Below are positions 54,939 through 64,000 of a stretch of 64,000 bases of DNA, piece after piece. Source of the DNA: Anaerolineae bacterium. GTDB taxonomy: Bacteria; Chloroflexota; Anaerolineae; Anaerolineales; Villigracilaceae. Position numbers and translations under genes: made by a program. Under the pieces are notes generated by a model, which saw nothing but the letters and a program-made list of their open reading frames with translations, did not search any database and was not told the origin of the DNA. Position 1 is the stretch's first letter. Each line of letters starts with the position of its first letter. The stretch spans positions 40,566 through 104,565 of the forward strand of contig JABGQT010000072.1 of assembly GCA_018648685.1 (NCBI GenBank), given 5' to 3'.

Positions 54939-56093
54939 TCATGGTTGTTTTCTCCTTCTAAAAACAATCATCGGTATTTGACGCAATAAAATAACCACAG
55001 ATAAGACCAACATCAAAATTGTTGCACTTATATCCTGAAAAGCAAAGGGAACTGATATCGCAACTACGCCAAAGAGTATTTTTATGAATACAGGGGCAGA
55101 AGTGTTCTGTGAATGACTCTCCTCTTCATTCAGTGTCATTTCTATCAAACTAACCAAAATCATCACAAAGCCGAGTGAAGCTGAAAGCAAGATTTTCTCC
55201 GGGCTATGAGCATGCCCCAAGACCACAGCCGCAATCCCGACTGCGCTGGCAATGATAGCGATATTTAGAAAAATATGCGCATAAACCCAGCCCGCCATTT
55301 TCAATCCATCTTCAGGTTTATCTGGCAATTCTCGCTTTGAAACAGAATCAAAATACATCCACCAGATTGAAAACCCAATCCAGAGGGCTAAGAGACCGTT
55401 TATTAGTATTTGGCTAGTAATATGATGAGAATCAGCCAGTGTATTTGCGTTGCTCGCAATCACTTCACCGACAACGATGATCGTTAGCAGTCCATATCGT
55501 TCATCAACAGCCGAAGATTTGACATTGGAAGGTAATTTAACTTGCTGATTAAGTGTGAACATCGGGCCAAGCACTTCCATCAAGATCGCTGCTCCCCACA
55601 AATATAATCGGATGTCCTCCCCAACAAATAAAGAGCCAATAATCAGGGCTATCGCAAGGCTGGTAAATCCCATAAATCCGATGCCCACAGCTTTATATTC
55701 TTTTATCTTCAGCGTAGCGTATAAGATCATGCCAAAAAAGATAACCCGCGAAATCAGGTAAAAAATCGCAAAGCCGGGGTAATTTTCCCCGAAACCATGA
55801 TGTGTAAATATCGTCATACCAACGACGGGGATCATCATCAAAAAAACATATATACGCTGAACCTGCTCTGTAGACGCAAATCTCTCCGTAAAATAACTTA
55901 CGCTGCTCCACATCCACCACACGCTGAGAAACATGAAAATAAAAGTGCCAAATCCGCTCCAGCTAATATCGGAGAGGAAGTTATGAGCAATTCTGGCGAT
56001 GATAACAACAAAAACCAGGTCAAAGAAAAGCTCCAGCCACGATACTTTGCGCTGTTTATGATGACGATCTGTTCTGAGTTCGATATTTTGCAT
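54939..56093 (-). CDS. Low temperature requirement protein A (LtrA) family membrane protein
   Basis: RKVSWLELFFDLVFVVIIARIAHNFL...; start set to MQNIELRTDRHHK. Confidence 0.9.
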   Translation of the reverse strand: MQNIELRTDRHHKQRKVSWLELFFDLVFVVIIARIAHNFLSDISWSGFGTFIFMFLSVWWMWSSVSYFTERFASTEQVQRIYVFLMMIPVVGMTIFTHHGFGENYPGFAIFYLISRVIFFGMILYATLKIKEYKAVGIGFMGFTSLAIALIIGSLFVGEDIRLYLWGAAILMEVLGPMFTLNQQVKLPSNVKSSAVDERYGLLTIIVVGEVIASNANTLADSHHITSQILINGLLALWIGFSIWWMYFDSVSKRELPDKPEDGLKMAGWVYAHIFLNIAIIASAVGIAAVVLGHAHSPEKILLSASLGFVMILVSLIEMTLNEEESHSQNTSAPVFIKILFGVVAISVPFAFQDISATILMLVLSVVILLRQIPMIVFRRRKQP

Positions 56094-56120
56094 TTTGGAT
56101 TCTCCTGAAAAAGTTCTTTT

Positions 56121-56265
56121 TGGATGTAGAGCCGCTTCGAGCGTGACCCAAACTTGCGTGCCACCAATTAACAGATTCGCGGCGTAAACGTAATTCTGCT
56201 CACGCTGCGAATCAACTTGGGGCAGCACTCAAGCCCAAATTAAGAGCGAAGCGGTTTTTCATCCC
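56121..56265. repeat. Element with terminal inverted repeats (family G)
   Basis: TGGATGTAGAGCCGCTTCGAGC ... GAGCGAAGCGGTTTTTCATCCCA; similar end sequence at 1401. Confidence 0.55.
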
Positions 56266-56266
56266 A

Positions 56267-57217
56267 TTAAATTGCGTATTTCACCCCAGTAAGCCCCTCC
56301 GACATTTCCCACAATCTTTTGGCATTTTCGTCGTTATAAGCCGGATTGGTGAGCGCCACCAATTTAGGTAAACCTCTCATGCCGCCCGCTTTCATAGGAC
56401 TAACGAAATCTCCATTTTTGAGCGTTTTATCTGTTGCAGCACGCATAATGGGCAATGAACCCTGATCTGGTGACATGGCAATCAAAGCTTCAGCAATGCC
56501 AAACATCAACTTGAAGCCAAATGAGCGTGTTGTGTAGGCGTTCTCTTTCAAGATATTTGTTTTGATAAAACCGGGATTTGCAGCAAGGACTTCAACGCCC
56601 ATGCCAACGTTTTCGAAGCGTTTGCCAAGTTCATAGGCAAATAAATGGGTTGCCAATTTGCTCTGGTTATAGGCTGACATGGCATCGTATTCGCCCTCGA
56701 AAAAGAGATCGTCGAAATACATTTTCCCCTGTTCACCGTTCATGCTTCCGACAACGGCTATTCTCGAATTCTTTGTGCTTGCGAGACGCTCCACCAAATA
56801 ACTTGTTAAGGCAAAATGTCCCAAATGATTGATGCCCATTTGCATTTCAAAACCGTCTTTTGTTTTAAGGTCTGGGGTTTGTGCTACACCCGCGTTATTG
56901 ATCAGGATATCCAGCGAAGTATATTTCTCTTTGAATGCTTCAGCGAACTTTTTGACGGAAGCCAAATCACCCAAATTTAGTTGGATAAAATCCAATTCTG
57001 CGTTAGGGTTTTCGCTTTTTATGCTCAGGAGGGCTTTTTCTGCCTTTTGGGGATTTCGGCAAGCCATAATAACCGTGGCTCCCTTTGCTGACATAAATTT
57101 TGTGGCAGAAAAACCAGTACCACTATTAGCTCCAGTAATTATGATTGTTTTCCCAGATAAATCGGGGAGGTTCTTTTCTGTCCATTTTGTTGCGCTATCT
57201 TTTTCTAGTTCTTTCAT
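56267..57217 (-). CDS. Short-chain dehydrogenase/reductase (retinol dehydrogenase-like)
   Basis: GKTIIITGANSGTGFSATKFMSAKGATVIMACRN...LDILINNAGV...YNQSKLATHLFA. Confidence 0.93.
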   Translation of the reverse strand: MKELEKDSATKWTEKNLPDLSGKTIIITGANSGTGFSATKFMSAKGATVIMACRNPQKAEKALLSIKSENPNAELDFIQLNLGDLASVKKFAEAFKEKYTSLDILINNAGVAQTPDLKTKDGFEMQMGINHLGHFALTSYLVERLASTKNSRIAVVGSMNGEQGKMYFDDLFFEGEYDAMSAYNQSKLATHLFAYELGKRFENVGMGVEVLAANPGFIKTNILKENAYTTRSFGFKLMFGIAEALIAMSPDQGSLPIMRAATDKTLKNGDFVSPMKAGGMRGLPKLVALTNPAYNDENAKRLWEMSEGLTGVKYAI

Positions 57218-57241
57218 TTTTTAGCTCCTCTTGTTAATAGA

Positions 57242-57257
57242 TTGAATATTCATTCGA
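57242..57257. promoter_or_regulatory. Candidate TetR operator upstream of the SDR gene
   Basis: TTGAATATTCATTCGA; 13 of 16 identical to the reverse complement of 57851..57866. Confidence 0.5.
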
Positions 57258-57274
57258 CATATCTTAAAAAAATA

Positions 57275-57832
57275 TCAAAGAGTAATGGCGTTCCAGCAGG
57301 CGTTGGCAAGGGATTGCATAAGGTCATCATCCATTTCTAAAACGCCGCTAAGATGCCGCTTCACCATTGCAGTGGCTGGCGCAAAACTCAACTCAAATAA
57401 TGCCAGTGGATGCAGCGGGATAAAAACACCCTCTTCTAGCCCTTGCCCAAAGAGATGGAAAAAAGGTGCAACTTCTTCAGAGAAATCTTCTTCAACGTGT
57501 TTCACAAGCGGGGAATTTTCAAATTGCTCATGAAAAAACACTTTAGTCGGGTTGCCCAGGCTGTAACGTACATAGTTGTACCAAAACCCCATAAAGCGTT
57601 CCTGAAGAGGTCGTTCTTCAAAATAATCTGCCAGCATAGCCCGCATAAACCCAAGTTTTACCTCTTTATAGAGTTCATTCAGCAACTCGTCTTTATTCGC
57701 AAAATAATGATAGATAATTCCCGCGCTCACGCCCGATGTTTTTGCGATTAAAGACATGGGGGTATTATGAAATCCCCGCTCTGAGATGAGGGTTAGGGTG
57801 GATTCCAGAATGGCAGTGCGTTTATCTTTCAT
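57275..57832 (-). CDS. TetR family transcriptional regulator
   Basis: RTAILESTLTLISERGFHNTPMSLIAKTSGVSAGIIYHYFANKDELLNELY. Confidence 0.94.
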   Translation of the reverse strand: MKDKRTAILESTLTLISERGFHNTPMSLIAKTSGVSAGIIYHYFANKDELLNELYKEVKLGFMRAMLADYFEERPLQERFMGFWYNYVRYSLGNPTKVFFHEQFENSPLVKHVEEDFSEEVAPFFHLFGQGLEEGVFIPLHPLALFELSFAPATAMVKRHLSGVLEMDDDLMQSLANACWNAITL

Positions 57833-57850
57833 TTTCTCTTTTATAAATAA

Positions 57851-57866
57851 TTGAATGAACGTTCAA
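57851..57866. promoter_or_regulatory. Candidate TetR operator upstream of the tetR gene
   Basis: TTGAATGAACGTTCAA (reverse complement TTGAACGTTCATTCAA). Confidence 0.55.
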
Positions 57867-57983
57867 TTTGAGTGTATCGTAGATAAACTGCATAGTCAAT
57901 ATAAAAACCACTCTTTTCGTTATATACTGCATCTGAGCAGAAAAGTTGGTAAACTTCAATTTCAAGAAAAGAAGGCAAAAGAC

Positions 57984-58382
57984 ATGAATGTTAATTACCA
58001 AGAATATTTAATAACAGACAACAAAAAACTGATCTCCCCCAAGATGGTCAAGGAGCTGCTAGATAACTCTTATTGGGCGCCAGACAGGAGCCTTGAATTG
58101 ATTGCTAAAACCATCGAGAACTCTATCTGCGTATGCGTTTTTTATGAAGATGCGCTAATTGCTTTTGGAAGAGTTGTCACAGACAAAGCTTTTTTTGCAT
58201 GGATCGCAGATGTGGTCGTAAGCCCGACTCACAGGGGAAAAGGATTGGGGAAAGAGATCGTTCAATTCATCCAGGATCACCCCGACATCCCGGATTCTCT
58301 TCAGCTTTTACGCACCAAAGATGCGCATGGTCTTTATGAGAAGTATGGATTTGCTGTAGACAGAGAATTCATGTCGAAATAA
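57984..58382 (+). CDS. GNAT family N-acetyltransferase
   Basis: IADVVVSPTHRGKGLGKEIVQFIQDHPDIPDSLQLLRTKDAHGLYEKYGF; start set to MNVNYQEY. Confidence 0.88.
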   Translation: MNVNYQEYLITDNKKLISPKMVKELLDNSYWAPDRSLELIAKTIENSICVCVFYEDALIAFGRVVTDKAFFAWIADVVVSPTHRGKGLGKEIVQFIQDHPDIPDSLQLLRTKDAHGLYEKYGFAVDREFMSK

Positions 58383-58435
58383 ACAAATTAGCTTTCCTCC
58401 CCTAATAGAGAAAATAAATAAAACCTGTAAACTCA

Positions 58436-58515
58436 CGTCACTGCGAGGAGGGCTATCGCCCGACGTGGCAGTCTCCCGCTAGGAGGAAGATTGTTTCGCT
58501 TCGCTCGCAATGACG
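58436..58515. repeat. Palindromic element family A, copy 9
   Basis: CGTCACTGCGAGGAGGGC...GACGTGGCAGTCTCCCGC...GGAAGATTGTTTCGCTTCGCTCGCAATGACG. Confidence 0.75.
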
Positions 58516-58553
58516 CAAAGGTTTTTGTAACTTCTAAATATTTTCTCTATAAG

Positions 58554-59300
58554 CTAATGAAGAACTTCTTTCCCATTCCCATTCTCCACTAACTCTGTCA
58601 ACGTCACTACCTTATAACCCCGCTCTGCTAATCTGGGTAAAATAATTTCCAGAGCTTTCGTTGTGCGTCCGCCGCGACGATTATAGTCGTGCAAAACGAT
58701 CACAGAGCCGGGCTTTATATTCCCTAGAACGTAATAGGCAGAAAACCAATAAATACTGATCTGTGGGTCATAGGGGTAAACATTGCCCAGCGCGCATTGA
58801 TAATCATGTTTTTTGATAGTCGCGAGCATCTCATCGTTATACCAGCCTGAGCCGGGACGCATCCATTTTACGTCGTCAACATACTCAGTGAGAGCAAGGT
58901 CTGCTTCTAATAACTCTCGCTCAAATTCATCATTACTTAATGCGATACTCGGCTCGTCAGCTGTAAGATGATTGCCCAACTCGTGCCCCTCGGCAATCAT
59001 CCGCTCAACAAAGACTTCGTTCCCCGGGATATGTTCTGAGATCAAAAAAAATGTAGCATGCGCATCGTGTTCATCCAACACATCTAAAATTGCTGGAGAG
59101 CCGCAAGGGTCGGGGCCATCGTCAATGGTTAGGGCAACAACTTTTTCGTCCGTTTCGACGGAGTAGAGCACCTGGGGCGATTGCTTACGTAAATGGGCAA
59201 TTAGCCATTCGGGTTTCAACCACAAAATAATGCCAAATAAAACGAAAACTGTTATGCCCGTTGCAACAGCAGCACGCACTAAAAAAACTTTATCCATCAA
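58554..59300 (-). CDS. Polysaccharide deacetylase family protein
   Basis: VVALTIDDGPDPCGSPAILDVLDEHDAHATFFLISEHI...GHELGNHL. Confidence 0.92.
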   Translation of the reverse strand: MMDKVFLVRAAVATGITVFVLFGIILWLKPEWLIAHLRKQSPQVLYSVETDEKVVALTIDDGPDPCGSPAILDVLDEHDAHATFFLISEHIPGNEVFVERMIAEGHELGNHLTADEPSIALSNDEFERELLEADLALTEYVDDVKWMRPGSGWYNDEMLATIKKHDYQCALGNVYPYDPQISIYWFSAYYVLGNIKPGSVIVLHDYNRRGGRTTKALEIILPRLAERGYKVVTLTELVENGNGKEVLH

Positions 59301-59302
59301 AT

Positions 59303-61801
59303 TTATTCTTCCACAAGCATTCTTCTTAAAACTTTGCCAACAAAAGATTTCGGCAAAGTCTCCCTGAATTCAATTTCCCAGGGAACAGCATATTCATCAA
59401 GGCGTTTGCGGCAAAGCTCCATCAATTCTTCTTCCGAGAGCGTTGTGCCCGGGCGCGGCACCACAAAAGCTTTCACCTTTGAGCCGAGCCAGCCCTTGCG
59501 CGTCACGCCAACCACCGCAACTTCGAGCACTTTCGAGTTTTCATACAGAACTTCTTCGATGTCGCGCGGATAAACGCTAAATTCGCCAGCCATGATCGTA
59601 TCACGTTTACGGCTGATGATCTTAAAGAATCCGTCCGCATCCATTACAGCGACATCGCCCGTATGCAACCAACCATCGGTGAAGGATGTATTCGGATCGC
59701 TCTTGCCCTCGGCTTGCCAATACCCCGTCATCACCTGCGGACCCCGAACAAGTAACTCCCCAATCTGCCCCGGAGGCAAATCCTTGCCCTTAACAAGGTC
59801 TACAATTTTAGCATCGGTATTCGGGATCGGGATGCCGATGGAGCCGGTTCTGGCATCTCCCCGCAACGGATTTGCGTGCGTAACGGGCGCAGCTTCAGTC
59901 AGACCATAGCCCTCGACCAATCTGCCGCGCGTGAGCTTCTGGAAAGCCTCCTGCACTTCGACAGGTAACGGAGCCGCACCGCTAATGCAGGCTTTGATCG
60001 AGTTGAGACCATATTCACGGACATTTGGTGCGTGATTGATCGCGGCATAAATGGAGGGTACGCCGGGGAAAACGCTCGGCTTATATTCTTTAATATGATC
60101 GAGCACTTGCTGAATTTCAAAGACGGGCAAGAGGACGATAGTTGCCCCGATCACGATTGGGATATTCATCGCCGTTGTCATGCCATAGCTGTGAGTGAGT
60201 GGTAAAACGGAGAGAAAAACTTCCCGTCCATATTTCACATCCGGGATCCAGTGGCGGGTTTGAAGCGAATTAGCAACCAAATTCTCGTGTGTCAGGCAAA
60301 CGCCTTTTGGCTCATCGGTTGTGCCGCTGGTGAAGAGGATATTTGCCATTGCATCGCTATCCACTTCAATTTCAGGGCGTGTTTTGGGTGCATCAAGCAT
60401 AAGGCTTTCCATTGTCTGCCCTTCATCCACCCAGGGAGTTTCTTCTTCGCCAAAGCCAGCGGCGTGCCAGCGTCCGAGCAATGCTTTATAGATTCGCCCG
60501 GAAACCACATCACGGATATTTGCGAGAACGATTTTGACATCGTTCTTCTCCTGGACTTTATTCGCTAAGCCCGCAAAATCTTTCAGCGTGACAAGCACCT
60601 TGGCAGAAGTTTCTTCGACCTGTTCAACGATCTGCGCTGCCTTCGCATCAGGGTTGGGAAGCACGACCACGCCCCCGATCTTGAGCGTTGCATAATAGGC
60701 AATGATCATCTGGGGCATATTGGGCATCACGATCATCACCCGATCCCCGGGGCGAACACCGAGACCGTGCAGGGCGTGAGCAAATTGATTCGCCCGCCGA
60801 TCCAGTTGTTGATAGCTCAGGGTTGAACCATAAAAAATGGTCGCAATCCGTTTGGGGATGCGGTCTGCGGCGGCTTCCAGGAATTTATGTAATGGTTGTT
60901 TGGGGATAGGGCAGGTAATGGGCGTATATTTCCCATAACTTTTTAGCCATGGTCGTTGCACAGCAAGGTCTGTGCGCCTTCCTTGTTCACGCCAGGAACC
61001 TTTTCCTTTTCCACCTTGATGGACAAAGCGCTCAATGGCACGGTTAACAGCTTGATGTCGTTCCAATTGCACCTTGTGTTTCGATGCGCCGACATCAATA
61101 ATATCTGCGTTAGCGATCCCTTCGCTGACCCGGTCAAATGCCCAGCGTGGGAAGTAGCTGTCAAATTGACCCGTTAATACCGTCGTCTCTGTGGTGATTT
61201 CAGGCAACTTGTCCCAAGCGTTCCATTGCCCCATATTGTTGAGCATCATCCGCTTTAAAACGTGGACTTCTGCGTTCCAGCGCGGGCGATATTTCCAGAA
61301 GGGGCGAATAACAGAGACAGGAACTTTGGAAAGCAAAGAAGCGCTCTTTGGCAGCGGATATTCGCCCGCGGTAGCGATCAAAACTAATTTTTCAAGACGC
61401 TCTGGATGGGCGGCAGCATATTCAATACAGATCGATCCGCCGAAGGAATGTCCAACAAGAATAAATTTTTCGGGCAGATTCAGCGAATCGGCAACGGCGT
61501 TGATGTCGCTGACCAATTCCTCCATCGTATATTCAGAAAAAGGGGCATCGCTCTGACCATGTCCGCGCAAATCTGGGACAATGACGCGATATTCGAGCGC
61601 GAAATGATTAATCTGATATTCCCAGGTTTCAGCGCAACCTGCAAACCCATGCAGGAAAAGGATTGTTTTCTCCGCCCCATCAGGATGAATATCGATCACG
61701 CTCAAGGAGACATCTGCCAACCCGGGGATAGGCACATCTACTCGATAAAGGTCCAGATCAAGCTGAATTTCACGGTGATTAAGTCCACGAAGTTTTTTCA
61801 T
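59303..61801 (-). CDS. Fused alpha/beta hydrolase-long-chain acyl-CoA ligase (adenylate-forming)
   Basis: N-term ILFLHGFAGCAETW...VGHSFGGS; C-term ILFTSGTTDEPKGVCLTHENLVAN...GYGLTEAAPVTHANP...GWLHTGDVAVMDADGFFKIISRKRDTI. Confidence 0.93.
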   Translation of the reverse strand: MKKLRGLNHREIQLDLDLYRVDVPIPGLADVSLSVIDIHPDGAEKTILFLHGFAGCAETWEYQINHFALEYRVIVPDLRGHGQSDAPFSEYTMEELVSDINAVADSLNLPEKFILVGHSFGGSICIEYAAAHPERLEKLVLIATAGEYPLPKSASLLSKVPVSVIRPFWKYRPRWNAEVHVLKRMMLNNMGQWNAWDKLPEITTETTVLTGQFDSYFPRWAFDRVSEGIANADIIDVGASKHKVQLERHQAVNRAIERFVHQGGKGKGSWREQGRRTDLAVQRPWLKSYGKYTPITCPIPKQPLHKFLEAAADRIPKRIATIFYGSTLSYQQLDRRANQFAHALHGLGVRPGDRVMIVMPNMPQMIIAYYATLKIGGVVVLPNPDAKAAQIVEQVEETSAKVLVTLKDFAGLANKVQEKNDVKIVLANIRDVVSGRIYKALLGRWHAAGFGEEETPWVDEGQTMESLMLDAPKTRPEIEVDSDAMANILFTSGTTDEPKGVCLTHENLVANSLQTRHWIPDVKYGREVFLSVLPLTHSYGMTTAMNIPIVIGATIVLLPVFEIQQVLDHIKEYKPSVFPGVPSIYAAINHAPNVREYGLNSIKACISGAAPLPVEVQEAFQKLTRGRLVEGYGLTEAAPVTHANPLRGDARTGSIGIPIPNTDAKIVDLVKGKDLPPGQIGELLVRGPQVMTGYWQAEGKSDPNTSFTDGWLHTGDVAVMDADGFFKIISRKRDTIMAGEFSVYPRDIEEVLYENSKVLEVAVVGVTRKGWLGSKVKAFVVPRPGTTLSEEELMELCRKRLDEYAVPWEIEFRETLPKSFVGKVLRRMLVEE

Positions 61802-61957
61802 TTATACGCTCCTCTTTTCTTTTGGCGAAAGAAATATAATAGAGTTTAGCACGGACTTTCTTGTCAAGTCAATTTCCATATTTACATATAAGGTAAGCAT
61901 AGTAGAATAAATCGATGTATTACTCTTAAATAACCTGACTATATAGGAAGTAGATTT

Positions 61958-63157
61958 ATGAAAAAGGGACTAAAAATTATAGGCATATCTTTATTGGTAT
62001 CCATTCTCTTGATTGCATGTGGATCATCCAATGTTGATTTTGACACTGAAGCTGATATTGAATTTGCTCCCGAAGCTGAAAGCGAAGATCTTTCTCAAAA
62101 CGATGAAAGCCAATTCAACGATTATGCTGATTTTGTCGAGGAGATGATAGAGGAGGAAAACATTCCTGGTGTAGCTGTAGCTATCGTGGAAGGTAATGAA
62201 ACAGTCTTTATGCAAAGTTTTGGTTTGCAAGATATAGAGAATGCTCTGCCTGTCACCCCTGAAACCCTCTTTCATATTGGCTCGACTAACAAGTCCATGA
62301 CTGCGATGATGATCGCCACATTGATTGATGATGGATTATTTGACTGGGATACACCCGTTGTTGAAATTTACCCCGAGTTTGAGCTTTCAGATTCTGATGC
62401 AACAGAAAATGTCACAATGCGTCATTTCTTAAGTATGCAAAGTGGCATTCCCGATGATGCGGAAGATTCTTTTGATATTGATAATGCAGAAGCTGATGAT
62501 CTTTTTAATTTCGTTGCCGATACGCCCTTATTTGCAATGCCGGGTGAAGAGTTCAGCTATAGTAATATCTCAGCTTCGATAGCAGGCTATTTGGGTGTCT
62601 TAGCCAACGACGGAGAATACGACGATTTCTATGATGGCTACGCTCGCCTTCTGAAGGAAAAAGTTCTTGATCCGATCGGGATGAAGAGTGCAACCATTCG
62701 TGTTGGCGAACTAGAAAATAATCCCAATTACGGGAAGTCCTATGTTTTGGACGGGAGCGGTTCTCCTGTAGAAGCCGAATCTGAAGATTTCGACGGTGAT
62801 CCTTTAGCCCCCTCGGGGACGCTCAAGGTCAATGTGAATGAAATGGCACTATATCTCAGCACCCAACTTAATTACGGCCTGGCACCAAACGGAACGCGCG
62901 TAGTTTCAGAGAAAAATCTCACTGAAACCTGGAAACCCGATCTGGAAAATTATGGCATGGGTTGGGAAATCAAAGAATATCAGGGTGTCGAGCTTATATC
63001 GCATGAAGGATCTTTTGATAATTATCTTAGCGTTATCGGATTTATGCCTGAACTTAATATTGGTTTTGTTATTTTCACAAATTCAGATGAAGCAAGTGGT
63101 AGACTAATTAAAGAAAGTCCAACTTTTTTGCTAGAAATATTATTGGGAAATCAATAG
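61958..63157 (+). CDS. Serine hydrolase (beta-lactamase/class C-like) lipoprotein
   Basis: Lipobox LIACGSS; HIGSTNKSMTAMM (SxxK); EFSYSNISAS (YxN). Confidence 0.9.
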   Translation: MKKGLKIIGISLLVSILLIACGSSNVDFDTEADIEFAPEAESEDLSQNDESQFNDYADFVEEMIEEENIPGVAVAIVEGNETVFMQSFGLQDIENALPVTPETLFHIGSTNKSMTAMMIATLIDDGLFDWDTPVVEIYPEFELSDSDATENVTMRHFLSMQSGIPDDAEDSFDIDNAEADDLFNFVADTPLFAMPGEEFSYSNISASIAGYLGVLANDGEYDDFYDGYARLLKEKVLDPIGMKSATIRVGELENNPNYGKSYVLDGSGSPVEAESEDFDGDPLAPSGTLKVNVNEMALYLSTQLNYGLAPNGTRVVSEKNLTETWKPDLENYGMGWEIKEYQGVELISHEGSFDNYLSVIGFMPELNIGFVIFTNSDEASGRLIKESPTFLLEILLGNQ

Positions 63158-63242
63158 GACTTACAACATTTTTTGCCGTCCTTCCTCCTGTGTAGAGCAT
63201 TGCACCTAGGAATACTTACACTGAAGAAATAGGGAGTGTTAT

Positions 63243-63428
63243 ATGAAAATTCTAAAAGATAATTTAGGAGCTATCTTGGGCGGTTTCTTTTTCTGGATAG
63301 TATCTAGCAACATCTTATTCTTATTTCTAGTTGGTGGTGATTTAAGCAGAAAACAAATCGTTATGATTGTCTGGCTATTTACTATCATTTCAATTCTGTT
63401 TTTTATTTCATCAAAAGTGCCTTTGTGA
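63243..63428 (+). CDS. Small two-TM membrane protein
   Basis: 61 aa, hydrophobic, GGGAGTG upstream. Confidence 0.5.
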   Translation: MKILKDNLGAILGGFFFWIVSSNILFLFLVGGDLSRKQIVMIVWLFTIISILFFISSKVPL

Positions 63429-63915
63429 GTTTTGGAATTGTTATTGCATTGCTATCTAATCTCGGAGGGTGGATGTTTTTTTCTAGATCTCTGATATATA
63501 AATTAAACGCTATATTTTTTCTTGGTGGTCATCCTTTTCCAGTTTCTATCGCATTCATGTCTTAAAAAACATGAATATCTAAGAATGCTTTTGGTTACAG
63601 GAGCGTGTGTAACATAGTGCTTCATCTAGACTGAAAAGCACCGGCACAAATACCAAGTTAAATCCTCTCGCATCTATCCCAACTAAAATCATCCCCTATA
63701 AAGCCATCTTTATAAACACATCAGTGTGTAATCCACATTCTGCTATGCCTTGCTGCCCCAGCAGTTTAGCGTGTTCATTCACACTAAACTGAATAAGACA
63801 GACTATTCGAACAAAAACCCAAGCTAGAGTTTAGTATGGAAAGCCACTCTCTCGCTCTATAGCAAAGACCGCAATATAATATAAGACTAACTTCGCACAA
63901 AAAGCCAGGAGCATC

Positions 63916-64000
63916 ATGGAAGATTTTCTACTTATCGGTCTTATTATTTTTGCAGGCACTTTTGTCAATAGTGTAGCTGGCTTTGGGATGGCATTGGTAG
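63916..64000 (+). CDS. TSUP (TauE/SafE) family transporter, N-terminus only; truncated by the window edge
   Basis: MEDFLLIGLIIFAGTFVNSVAGFGMALV, with AGGAGC upstream; absent from the ORF track. Confidence 0.7.
   Translation, partial: MEDFLLIGLIIFAGTFVNSVAGFGMALV

Noticed and set aside
59303-61801. OleBC-type (beta-lactone/olefin) fusion
   Set aside because: The hydrolase has a Ser nucleophile (GHSFGG) rather than the OleB-type Asp, and there is no OleA/OleD in the window; ligase looks FadD-like.
1-64000. CRISPR arrays, tRNA/rRNA genes, prophage or transposase genes
   Set aside because: No regularly spaced direct repeats, no tRNA T-arm/anticodon patterns, no rRNA-like tracts and no transposase motifs were found by eye; a tRNAscan/Infernal run would be needed to be certain.

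Overview
The window looks like ordinary chromosome from an environmental bacterium. Gene content suggests Chloroflexota/Anaerolineae (NBR1-Ig lipoproteins, many GGDEF proteins, UbiA next to mevalonate kinase), but this is inference. About 55 protein-coding genes are supported. No rRNA, tRNA, CRISPR array or transposase was recognised.

Recognisable modules:
- An edge-truncated aldehyde:ferredoxin oxidoreductase that the ORF track missed.
- A PadR/GyrI-like operon.
- queG-rdgB.
- A YnjBCD-type ABC transporter.
- An oxidative pentose-phosphate cluster (gnd-zwf-pgl).
- tlyA, UbiA prenyltransferase and mevalonate kinase.
- A Ser/Thr kinase divergent from an FHA-winged-helix regulator.
- A BTAD-AAA-TPR activator, uvrA, an SDR/TetR pair and a hydrolase/acyl-CoA ligase fusion.

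Most interesting observations:
1. A probable selenoprotein (22902..23444, minus). An in-frame UGA replaces the first Cys of a peroxiredoxin-like CxxC motif, and a SECIS-like hairpin with a GU-containing loop follows it.
2. A two-gene radical-SAM RiPP locus (53143..54519, minus). The precursor carries 12 cysteines in a perfect CXXX repeat.
3. A family of about 90-bp palindromic elements in nine copies. One sits in frame inside mevalonate kinase, and another supplies the N-terminus of a lipoprotein signal peptide.
4. Several other palindromic repeat families, plus two well-defined candidate operators (PadR and TetR).
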